Origin: CAYQMF01 sp964418595
GTDB lineage: Bacteria; Planctomycetota; UBA1135; UBA2386
Reading direction: 5' to 3'
DNA length: 19,049 nucleotides
NCBI GenBank assembly: GCA_964418595.1
Contig: CAYQMF010000126.1
Span: 1 to 19,049, forward strand
Shown here: one piece after another, positions 6,154-13,030 of the stretch
Numbering within the stretch: the stretch's first letter is position 1
Layout of the letters: each line of letters begins with the position of its first letter
Translations under genes and position numbers: made by a program
Notes under the pieces: generated by a model
Databases searched by the model: none
What the model was told of the DNA's origin: nothing
Seen by the model: the letters and a program-made list of their open reading frames with translations, nothing else

Positions 6154-8292
6154 ATGCGCACCCCCATCGCTTCCCGGCGTGAGTTCCTGCGCACCGCCGC
6201 GGCCGGCTTCGTGCTCGCCTTCCACACCCGCCTCCCCGCGACCCTGCGCGTGGCGGCGAGCACGACGCCGTTCCCCGCTCCCGACGCCTTCCTCCGCATC
6301 CTCGCAGACGAGAGCGTCACGATCCTCCTCGCCCACTCCGAGATGGGCCAGGGCGTCTGGACCGGCCTGCCCATGCTGCTCGCGGAGGAACTCGGCTGCG
6401 CGTGGGAACGCGTGCGCGTCGAGCACGCCCCCGCCGCACCGGCGTACGCGCACACCGCGTTCGGGATGCAGGCGACCGGCGGCTCGACGAGCACCTGGTC
6501 GGAGTTCGACCGCTACCGGCAGGTCGGCGCCATCGCGCGGAACATGCTCGTGCGGGCGGCCGCCGCGGAGTGGAAGGTCGACCCGGGCGAGTGCCGCGTC
6601 GAGGGTGGTTTCGTCATCCACGGCGACGAGCGCCGCTCGTTCGGACAACTCGCGGTCGCCGCGATGCAGCTCACGCCGCAAGACAGCGTGGAGCTGAAGC
6701 CCGCCGCGAAGTGGGAGCGCATCGGCCGGCCGACCCCGCGCCTCGATTCGTTCGAGAAGGTCACCGGCCGCGCGGTCTTCGGCCTCGACGTCCAGATCCC
6801 CGGCTTGCGCACGGCGCTGGTCGCGCGCGCGCCGGTGTTCGGCGCCAAGGTGAAGAGCTTCGATGCCACCGCGGCGAAGAAGATCCCCGGCGTGCGCGGC
6901 GTGTTCCAGGTGCCGTCGGGCGTCGCGGTCGTGGCCGACCACTTCTGGGCGGCCAAGCAGGGGCGCGATGCCCTCGTCGTCGACTGGGATCTGGGTGCGG
7001 GCGCGAGCGTCACCACGGCGAAGCTGCGCGAGGACTATCGCTCGCTCGGCAAGAAGCCTGGGCCGGTCGCGACCGCGGCCGGCGACGTCGACGCCGCGCT
7101 CGCCAAGGCCGACAAGATCGTCGCTGCCGAGTACGAGGGTCCGTTCCTCCCGCATGCGTGCATGGAGCCGCTCAACTGCACGGTGCGCCTCGGCAAGGAC
7201 ACGTGCGAGGTCTGGACCGGCACGCAGTTCCAGACCGTCGACCAGGGCGCGGCCGCGCACGCGGCCGGCCTGCGGCCCGATCAGGTCACCGTGCACACGC
7301 CCTTCCTCGGCGGGGGCTTCGGCCGGCGCGCCAACCCGGCCGCCGACTTCGTCACCGAGGCCGTGCTCGTGGCGAAGGCCGCGGGCGAGCCGACCAAGAC
7401 CGTGTGGACCCGCGAGGACGACATGCACGGCGGCTACTACCGGCCGATGTGGCTGCACGCAGTGCGGGCGGGCCTCGGCAGCGACGGCATGCCGACCGCG
7501 TGGCACCATCGCGTCGTGTGCCAGTCGATCATCGCCGGCACGCCCTTCGAGCCGATGATGGTCAAGGACGGCATCGACAGCTCGAGCGTCGAGGGCGTCG
7601 CCGACTCGCCGTACGTCGCGGGCATGGCGCAGCATCGCGTCGAGCTGCACACGCCCAAGTCGGCGATCCCGGTGCTGTGGTGGCGGTCGGTCGGCCACTC
7701 GCACAGCGCGTTCGCGATGGAGTGCTTCGTGGACGAGCTGGCGCACGCCGCCAAGGTCGACCCGCTCGAGTACCGCCGGCGCCTCCTCGCCGCGCACCCG
7801 CGCCACCTCGGCGTCGTCGAACTCGCGGCCAGCAAGGCCGGCTGGGGCACGCCGCTGCCCGCCGGCCGCGCGCGCGGCCTCGCCATGCACGAGTCGTTCG
7901 GCAGCTTCGTCGCCCAGGTCGCCGAGGTCAGCCTCGCGAACGGGGCGATCCGCGTGCACCGCGTGGTCGGCGCCATCGACTGCGGCGTGTGCGTCAACCC
8001 GCAGGGAGTGGCGGCGCAGATGGAAGGCGCGGTGGCCTTCGGCCTGTCGGCCGCGTTGCACAGCGAACTCACCTTCGCCGGCGGCCGCGTCGTGCAGTCG
8101 AACTTCCACGACCACGGCCTGCTGCGCCACCCGGAGATGCCGAAGGTCGAGACCCACATCGTGCCGAGCACGGCGCCGCCGGGCGGCGTCGGCGAACCCG
8201 GCGTGCCGCCCATCGCGGCGGCGGTCGGCAACGCGGTGTTCGCGCTCACCGACAAGCGACTGCGCAGCCTGCCGCTGCGGCTACCTGGATAG
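6154..8292 (+). CDS. Tat-exported molybdopterin-binding subunit, isoquinoline-1-oxidoreductase-like
   Basis: The product is 712 aa. The N-terminus is a twin-arginine signal (ASRREFLRTAAAG, Arg8-Arg9), so the folded cofactor-loaded enzyme should act in the periplasm. The IorB-type layout is present: an N-terminal half with SEMGQGVWTGLPMLLAEE (62-79) and a short hammerhead-like region, then the Mo-cofactor contact GGGFGRR (386-392), VWTGTQ before it, RSVGHSHSAFAMECFVDE after it, and the C-terminal GVGEP motif with the catalytic Glu681. Such two-subunit enzymes have no FAD subunit and normally pass electrons to a cytochrome c; none is encoded nearby. The start ATG lies 3 bases after the small-subunit stop, behind a GCAGGGG ribosome-binding site. 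The reaction would be hydroxylation with water as oxygen donor. Substrate specificity cannot be read from the sequence. Confidence 0.92.
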   Translation: MRTPIASRREFLRTAAAGFVLAFHTRLPATLRVAASTTPFPAPDAFLRILADESVTILLAHSEMGQGVWTGLPMLLAEELGCAWERVRVEHAPAAPAYAHTAFGMQATGGSTSTWSEFDRYRQVGAIARNMLVRAAAAEWKVDPGECRVEGGFVIHGDERRSFGQLAVAAMQLTPQDSVELKPAAKWERIGRPTPRLDSFEKVTGRAVFGLDVQIPGLRTALVARAPVFGAKVKSFDATAAKKIPGVRGVFQVPSGVAVVADHFWAAKQGRDALVVDWDLGAGASVTTAKLREDYRSLGKKPGPVATAAGDVDAALAKADKIVAAEYEGPFLPHACMEPLNCTVRLGKDTCEVWTGTQFQTVDQGAAAHAAGLRPDQVTVHTPFLGGGFGRRANPAADFVTEAVLVAKAAGEPTKTVWTREDDMHGGYYRPMWLHAVRAGLGSDGMPTAWHHRVVCQSIIAGTPFEPMMVKDGIDSSSVEGVADSPYVAGMAQHRVELHTPKSAIPVLWWRSVGHSHSAFAMECFVDELAHAAKVDPLEYRRRLLAAHPRHLGVVELAASKAGWGTPLPAGRARGLAMHESFGSFVAQVAEVSLANGAIRVHRVVGAIDCGVCVNPQGVAAQMEGAVAFGLSAALHSELTFAGGRVVQSNFHDHGLLRHPEMPKVETHIVPSTAPPGGVGEPGVPPIAAAVGNAVFALTDKRLRSLPLRLPG

Positions 8293-8321
8293 GCACCGGC
8301 GCGCGGACCCGGTCCGTCCAC

Positions 8322-8327
8322 TACGAT
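8322..8327 (+). promoter_or_regulatory. Candidate -10 element (TACGAT) before the amidohydrolase pair
   Basis: In the 47-base gap after the molybdopterin subunit, TACGAT lies 12 bases before the ATG at 8340. If used, the transcript would start only a few bases before the start codon, giving a nearly leaderless mRNA, which fits the lack of a ribosome-binding site there. There is no recognisable -35. A similar arrangement precedes the gene at 18204. Confidence 0.25.
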
Positions 8328-8339
8328 CCCGCTCCGCCG

Positions 8340-9641
8340 ATGCCCCGATTCCTCCCGCTCGCGTGGCTCCTGCCCCTCTCCGTCCTTCCCGCCCAGGAGC
8401 GCGCGCTCGCGCTGGTGGGCATGCGCCTCATCCCGATCGATGGACCGGAGGTCGAGCGCGGCGTGCTGGTGGTGCAGCACGGCAAGATCGTCGCCGCCGG
8501 TGACGCCGGACACGTGACCATCCCTGCCGACGCCGAGACGCGCGACTGCAAGGGCCTCGTGGTGATGCCGGGCCTCGTGTGCTCGCACTCGCACGTCGGC
8601 GCGGTGTCGGGCGGCGATGGCAGCGCGGCGACGCACCCGGATGTGCGCGCGCTGGACGGCATCAACGTGCGCGACCCGGGCATCCAGAAGGCGCAGGCCG
8701 GCGGCATCACCACCATCAACTGCATGCCCGGCTCCGGACACCTGCTGTCGGGGCAGACGGTGTATCTCAAGCTCCGCGACGGCAACACCATCGACGACCT
8801 CACGATCCCCTGGCCGGACGGCACACCGATGGGCGGGATCAAGATGGCCAACGGCACGAACCCGATGAAGGGCGCACCCTTCCCCGGCACGCGCGCCCGG
8901 TCGATGGCGATCGTGCGCGCGCTCCTCATCCAGGCGCGCGAGTACGCGGCGAAGGTGAAGGCCGCCGGCGACGACCCGGGCAAGCTCCCGGCCCGCGACC
9001 TCGGCCTCGAGGCGCTGGGCGAGGCGTTGTCCGGCAAGCGCGTCGTGCACAACCACACGCACCGACACGACGACATCCTCTCCGTGCTGCGCCTGCGCGA
9101 GGAGTTCGGATTGCGCATGGTGCTCCACCACGTCAGCGACGCGCACAAGGTGGCCGCCGAGATCGCCGCCGCCAAGGTGGCGTGCTCGATCATCGTGGTC
9201 GACAGTCCGGGCGGAAAGCTCGAGGCCGCCGACGTGACCATCGAGAACGGTGCCGTGCTCGAGGCCGCGGGCGCCACGGTCGGCTTCCACACCGACGATC
9301 CGATCACCGACTCGCGCCTGTTCCTGCGCAGCGCCGCGCTCGCGGTGCGCGGCGGCATGTCGCGCGACAAGGCGCTGGCAGCGCTGACCCTCGAGAACGC
9401 CCGCATCCTCGACCTGGGCGAACGCATCGGCTCGCTCAGCAAGGGCAAGGACGCCGACTTCATCGTGCTGGACGGCGACCCGCTCGCCGTGCGCACGCAC
9501 GTGCTCGAGACCTGGATCGACGGCAGGAAGGTCTTCGACCGCAGCGACCCGACCGATCGCAAGTACGCGACCGGCGGCTACGGCGCGAGCGACGACCAGG
9601 CGTTCACCTTGTGCTGCTACGGTCGGGAGGGCGGGCAGTGA
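8340..9641 (+). CDS. Secreted metal-dependent amidohydrolase (imidazolonepropionase-like)
   Basis: The product is 433 aa with a signal peptide (1-19, ending LPAQ), hence extracytoplasmic. It has the amidohydrolase-superfamily layout: a small beta domain (ALVGMRLIPIDG, then GKIVAAG), a TIM-barrel, and the beta domain completed at the end (IGSLSKGKDADFIVLDGDP). Metal ligands are present: HxH at His83/His85 (SHSH), a His cluster at 237-243 (HNHTHRH), His263-His264 on the next strand, and Asp319/Asp320 (GFHTDDP). Members of this group cleave amide bonds, often in dipeptides or cyclic ureides; no substrate can be assigned. The ATG at 8340 is preferred because it gives a proper signal peptide; sequence further upstream in this frame is a shadow of the molybdopterin gene. 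Its stop overlaps the start of a paralogue (GTGA, 9638-9641). Confidence 0.88.
   Translation: MPRFLPLAWLLPLSVLPAQERALALVGMRLIPIDGPEVERGVLVVQHGKIVAAGDAGHVTIPADAETRDCKGLVVMPGLVCSHSHVGAVSGGDGSAATHPDVRALDGINVRDPGIQKAQAGGITTINCMPGSGHLLSGQTVYLKLRDGNTIDDLTIPWPDGTPMGGIKMANGTNPMKGAPFPGTRARSMAIVRALLIQAREYAAKVKAAGDDPGKLPARDLGLEALGEALSGKRVVHNHTHRHDDILSVLRLREEFGLRMVLHHVSDAHKVAAEIAAAKVACSIIVVDSPGGKLEAADVTIENGAVLEAAGATVGFHTDDPITDSRLFLRSAALAVRGGMSRDKALAALTLENARILDLGERIGSLSKGKDADFIVLDGDPLAVRTHVLETWIDGRKVFDRSDPTDRKYATGGYGASDDQAFTLCCYGREGGQ
9625..9630 (+). promoter_or_regulatory. Ribosome-binding site that supports a GTG start
   Basis: GGGAGG lies 7 bases before the GTG at 9638, inside the end of the preceding gene. 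It supports the overlapping GTG as the start of the second amidohydrolase. Confidence 0.6.
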
Positions 9642-10882
9642 GGCACGCGCACCACGTCGTCGCCACGCTCGCGCTGCTCGGCGCCGCGCGTGCGCAGATC
9701 GCGATCAACGCCGAGACCCTGCACACGATGACCGGGCCGCCGATCGCGCACGGCATCGTGGTGATCACCGGCGGCAAGGTCGCGGCGGTCGGGCCCGCAG
9801 CGACCACGCCGATCCCGGCGGGTCACCGCACGCTCGTGTGCAGGGTGGCGACGCCGGGCCTGATCGACGCGCACAGCGTGGTGGGACTGTCCGGCTACCT
9901 GAACCAGCCGCACGACCAGGACCAGCTCGAGCGCTCCGCGGCGATGCAGCCGGAGCTGCGCGCCATCGATGCCTTCAACGCCCGCGAGCGGCTGGTGGAG
10001 TACCTGCGCTCGTTCGGCATCACGACGATTCACACCGGGCACGGCCCCGGCGTGCTCATCTCCGGCCAGACGATGGTGGTGAAGACCACCGGTCGCTCCG
10101 CGGACGAGGATGCGCTGCTGCCGTGCGCGATGATCGCCGCGACCCTCGGCGAGCAGGCGCTCAGCAACCCCGACGGCCCGCTCGGCAGCGGCCGCAGCAC
10201 TTCCGGCGCGCAACCGCCGCAGACGCGGGCCAAGGCCGTGGCAATGCTGCGCGGCAAGCTGATCGAGGCCCGCGAGTACGCGCGCAAGCGCGCCGCCGAG
10301 GACGAGAGCAAGCGGCCGGCGCAGGACCTGCGCCTCGACGCGCTCGCCCGCGTGGTCGCCGGCGAACTGCCGCTCCTCGTCACCGCCAACCGCGAGCACG
10401 ACATTGCCGCCGCGCTGCGCGTCGCGCGCGAGTTCGGCTTGCGGCTGGTCCTCGACGGCGCCGCCGAGAGTTATCTCCTCCTCGACGCCATCAAGGCACA
10501 AGGCGTACCGGTCTTCCCGCACCCGCCCGGCACCCGCGCCGGCGGCGCGCTCAAGAACGCGACCATGGAGCTGCCGGCGCGCCTCGCCGCCGCCGGCATC
10601 CCGTTCGCGCTGCAATCCGGCTACGAGGCCTACGTGCCCAAGACCCGCGTCGTGCTCTGGGAGGCCGGCCTGGCGATCCAGCACGGGCTCGGCACGGAAC
10701 AGGCGCTGGCCGCGATCACTCGCGACGCCGCCACGCTCCTGGGCGTGGGCGACCGCGTCGGCTCGCTCGCGGTGGGCAAGGACGGCGACGTGGCGCTCTT
10801 CGACGGCGATCCGTTCGAGTACACGACGCACTGCGTGGGCGCCGTGATCGAGGGGCGCGTGGTCTCGGAAGCGAGACGCTAG
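9638..10882 (+). CDS. Secreted amidohydrolase-family protein lacking metal ligands (probable pseudoenzyme)
   Basis: The product is 414 aa from a GTG start that overlaps the upstream stop, with a signal peptide (1-19, ending ARA before Gln20). It aligns along its whole length with the protein at 8340-9641: ISGQT, KAVAMLRGKLIEAREYA, REFGLRLVL, and the closing VGSLAVGKDGDVALFDGDP are shared. The catalytic site is not. The HxH motif is H79-S-V81; the His cluster is replaced by LVTAN (247-251); the His pair on the next strand is Asp273-Gly274; and the Asp segment reads QSGYEAY (326-332). Only one likely ligand (His79) remains, so hydrolysis is not expected. The frame is clean, so this is not a decaying pseudogene. 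A role as partner, chaperone or binding protein of the active paralogue is inference. Six-base hairpin arms lie at its very end. Confidence 0.85.
   Translation: MRHAHHVVATLALLGAARAQIAINAETLHTMTGPPIAHGIVVITGGKVAAVGPAATTPIPAGHRTLVCRVATPGLIDAHSVVGLSGYLNQPHDQDQLERSAAMQPELRAIDAFNARERLVEYLRSFGITTIHTGHGPGVLISGQTMVVKTTGRSADEDALLPCAMIAATLGEQALSNPDGPLGSGRSTSGAQPPQTRAKAVAMLRGKLIEAREYARKRAAEDESKRPAQDLRLDALARVVAGELPLLVTANREHDIAAALRVAREFGLRLVLDGAAESYLLLDAIKAQGVPVFPHPPGTRAGGALKNATMELPARLAAAGIPFALQSGYEAYVPKTRVVLWEAGLAIQHGLGTEQALAAITRDAATLLGVGDRVGSLAVGKDGDVALFDGDPFEYTTHCVGAVIEGRVVSEARR
10862..10877. terminator. Short hairpin at a convergent gene junction
   Basis: GTCTCG-GAAG-CGAGAC (6-bp stem, 4-base loop) ends 2 bases before the stop codon of the plus-strand gene. 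Only 12 bases separate that stop from the stop of the convergent minus-strand gene. It may help terminate transcripts from either side, but there is no T-run, so a factor-independent terminator is doubtful. Confidence 0.25.
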
Positions 10883-10894
10883 CCGCGCACTCCG

Positions 10895-12205
10895 CTACTC
10901 GATCGGCGCGAAGATCTGCGTCCGCCACTTCGAGGAGTCGGGGACCATGCCCGGATCGGTCCAGTAGACCTCCCAGGGTCCGCCGCGCGCGACGAGCTTC
11001 TCGCTGTTCATGTGCGCCTGCAGCGCCGCGTGCGCCTTGCTGAGGTCGTGGTAGGGGCCGATGTGCCAGCAGGTCACGGTGCGCCCGGCGGGGAGCGTGC
11101 CGTTCTTGATCCGGCCCTTCTCCGGGATCGCCTCGCGTACGGGGATGCCCGCCTCGAGGTCCATCTCGTCGGGCCCGAAGGCGTGGTATCGCGAGTACGG
11201 GGCTCCCGCCATCGCGGCGCCGGACGCGTTGAGATGCGCCATGATCTCGGGCAGCAGCACGGCCAGCTGCGTGCTGATCTCGCTCGGCTTGCACTTGATG
11301 CGGATGCTGGCCACCGGCTGCGCCTCGCGCGCGATGATCTGGTAGTTGGTCTTGCCGTCGGCACCGAACGCGGGCCCGGTGGCGGCGGGCTCGAGCTTCT
11401 CGATGGCGGCCGGGGGCGCGAAGGTCTTCGCCTCGATCTTGGCCGGCGAGGTGATCTTCGTGCACGTCATCGACACCGTCGCGTAGCCCATGCGGATCGT
11501 GCGCGTGTACGCGCGCTGCACGCCGTCGACATCCTTCCAGTCGGCGAAGCCGATCCTGGCGCGCATGCCGTCGTCGATCGCGAAGGTCGCGTCGGCGGAC
11601 TCCGGGGCCGGCAGGTACATCTCGACCCGGCTCACCACGCCGTCGGCGTCGACGAACCAGATGTCGGGCGGACCCTCCGCGGCGACCATGCGCACGGCGC
11701 GATGTTCGCGTCCGTCGATCGCCTCGGCGTGCAGCCACTCGAAGCTCTGGTAGAGCTTGCGCGGACTGTCGCCGCGCAGCACGGCGAAGAAGCGCCGGAC
11801 GACGGCCGCGTTGGCGCCGCGATGGATCTTCGCCCCCATGGCAGGATCGACCTCCCACGCGAGGTCACCGACGAGCCCGCGCTCGAGCGCGCCCATCGGT
11901 CCCATCTCGCTCGTATGTCGCGCCTGGTCGGTGCCGACGAAGCTCTCGCGGAAGGCGCCCTTGGCCACCGGCTGACCACCCGCGGCGCCATCGATCACGA
12001 CGGTGTAGGTGCCCTCGACCCTGAGCGAGAGCGGCGGATCGGACTTCGGCGTGCCGCGCGTCTTGTCGATCCTGGCGAGCAAGGCAGTGAGGTCGGGGTT
12101 CTCGGCCGCAGGCCGGCTGGGAGGGGAGTCGTCCTGGCACGCCAGCCGCATCTGCAGGCCGAGCGTGGCGACGAGGACGAAGACGGCGAACGAGGTGAGG
12201 CTCAT
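10895..12205 (-). CDS. Exported protein with C-terminal GyrI-like ligand-binding domain
   Basis: The product is 436 aa. A hydrophobic N-terminus (residues 5-19) reads as a signal peptide or anchor; Cys23 follows, but the bases for a lipobox are poor (Arg at -3), so lipidation is uncertain. Residues about 55-265 are beta-rich and resemble lipoprotein-carrier-like domains used in planctomycete secreted proteins (LAWEVDPAMGAKIHRG, DIWFVDADGVVSRVEMYLPAP, FADWKDVDGVQRAY). Residues about 287-435 match the GyrI-like small-molecule-binding fold: EMDLEAGIPV (347-356), TLPAGRTVTCWHIGPYHDL, HAALQAHMN, and WEVYWTDPG...WRTQIFAPI near the end. The conserved acidic residues of the pocket (Glu351, Glu412) are present. 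Such domains usually bind ligands in the cytoplasm, often in AraC/MerR regulators, so an exported copy is unusual. The gene is convergent with the amidohydrolases and divergent from the sigma factor. Confidence 0.8.
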   Translation of the reverse strand: MSLTSFAVFVLVATLGLQMRLACQDDSPPSRPAAENPDLTALLARIDKTRGTPKSDPPLSLRVEGTYTVVIDGAAGGQPVAKGAFRESFVGTDQARHTSEMGPMGALERGLVGDLAWEVDPAMGAKIHRGANAAVVRRFFAVLRGDSPRKLYQSFEWLHAEAIDGREHRAVRMVAAEGPPDIWFVDADGVVSRVEMYLPAPESADATFAIDDGMRARIGFADWKDVDGVQRAYTRTIRMGYATVSMTCTKITSPAKIEAKTFAPPAAIEKLEPAATGPAFGADGKTNYQIIAREAQPVASIRIKCKPSEISTQLAVLLPEIMAHLNASGAAMAGAPYSRYHAFGPDEMDLEAGIPVREAIPEKGRIKNGTLPAGRTVTCWHIGPYHDLSKAHAALQAHMNSEKLVARGGPWEVYWTDPGMVPDSSKWRTQIFAPIE

Positions 12206-12331
12206 GGACGTCGAGTCAGGTGGGAGGAACGCGCGGCACGCCGGCCCGAAGGGCCAGCTATCATGCCCGCTCGCATCCCGGTACGAACGCGCCGCGGTCC
12301 TTCATCGCCGCGGGCGAAGAAAACTCGCTGC
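12206..12331. promoter_or_regulatory. Divergent intergenic region before the sigma-kinase operon
   Basis: These 126 bases lie between the GyrI-like gene (start 12205, minus) and the sigma factor (start 12332, plus). They contain an inverted repeat GGCCC-GAA-GGGCC (12243-12255) directly before TATCAT (12259-12264), which could be a -10 element for the sigma operon; no -35 is visible. An ATG at 12263, in frame with the sigma gene, would add 23 basic residues, but the family normally starts near the FPSTRWS motif, so I prefer 12332. Confidence 0.35.
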
Positions 12332-13030
12332 ATGCCCGCCTTCCCGTCCACCCGCTGGTCGCGCATCCTCGCGCCGGGTGGGGCCCGCGACCTCGACGCC
12401 CTCGCCCACGCCTACTGGGCACCGATCCGCGCCTACCTCGCCGCGCGCCTGCGCTGTCGGGCCGACGAGGCGGAGGACCTCACGCAGGAGGCCTTCGTGT
12501 GGCTGCTCGGCAAGGGCGAGGGCCAGGGCCTCCTCGATCGCGCCGATCCGGCGCGCGGCCGCTTCCGCGGTCTGTTGAAGCGGGCGCTGGCCAACTTCGC
12601 CATCGAGCACCAGCGACGGATGGCTGCCCGCGTTCGCGGCGGCGGGACCGCGCACGCCACCCTGGATGCGGAGGCGGTCGTCGACGCCGGCGCGCGGACG
12701 CCCGACCAGGTCCTCGACGACGCGTGGCGTCGCGCGCTGCTCGAGCGCGCGCACGCGCAACTGCAGCAAGAGCTCGAGGGCAGCGGCCGGTCTGTGTACT
12801 GGCAGTTGTTCGCGGCGTGGTACCTCGCGACCGACGAGCCGCCCGACCACGCGACCCTCGCCGCGCGGCACGGGATCACGCGCACCGACGTGTCGAACTG
12901 GCTCGACCACGGCAAGCGCCGCTATCGCGCGATCCTGCACGGACTCGTCGCCGACACCGTGAGCACCGACGCCGACCTGCGCGACGAGCTGCGCTGGCTG
13001 TTCGGCTCGGCGCGAGGCGCGGCGCCGTGA
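12332..13030 (+). CDS. ECF-type RNA polymerase sigma factor, kinase-linked
   Basis: The product is 232 aa. The N-terminal FPSTRWSRI motif and the following region 2 (LAHAYWAPIRAYLAARLRCRADEAEDLTQEAFVWLL, in which residues 45-49 DEAED are the acidic region 2.2 core) are typical of ECF factors found next to Ser/Thr kinases in planctomycetes. Region 4 lies at about 173-202, with the helix-turn-helix ATLAARHGITRTDVSNWL and then a basic GKRRYRA recognition end. No anti-sigma factor is encoded beside it. Its stop overlaps the kinase start (GTGA, 13027-13030), so the two are made together and the kinase is the likely controller. In the EcfP/PknT pair of Vibrio, control works through phosphorylation of a factor that lacks the acidic region 2.2 residues; here those residues are present, so a different mode is likely. 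Confidence 0.9.
   Translation: MPAFPSTRWSRILAPGGARDLDALAHAYWAPIRAYLAARLRCRADEAEDLTQEAFVWLLGKGEGQGLLDRADPARGRFRGLLKRALANFAIEHQRRMAARVRGGGTAHATLDAEAVVDAGARTPDQVLDDAWRRALLERAHAQLQQELEGSGRSVYWQLFAAWYLATDEPPDHATLAARHGITRTDVSNWLDHGKRRYRAILHGLVADTVSTDADLRDELRWLFGSARGAAP

Noticed and set aside
5593..8157. An 854-codon minus-strand frame opposite the first hydroxylase pair
   Set aside because: Its composition is that of an antisense shadow, and the opposite strand has a clear two-subunit enzyme with all cofactor motifs.
8579..9637. A long N-terminal extension of the second amidohydrolase
   Set aside because: In that frame the sequence is an Arg-rich shadow of the first amidohydrolase. The GTG at 9638 has a ribosome-binding site and gives a good signal peptide.
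12263..12331. An upstream start for the sigma factor adding 23 residues
   Set aside because: The extension is basic and low in complexity. Related factors start close to the FPSTRWS motif, and the ATG at 12263 overlaps the candidate -10 element.
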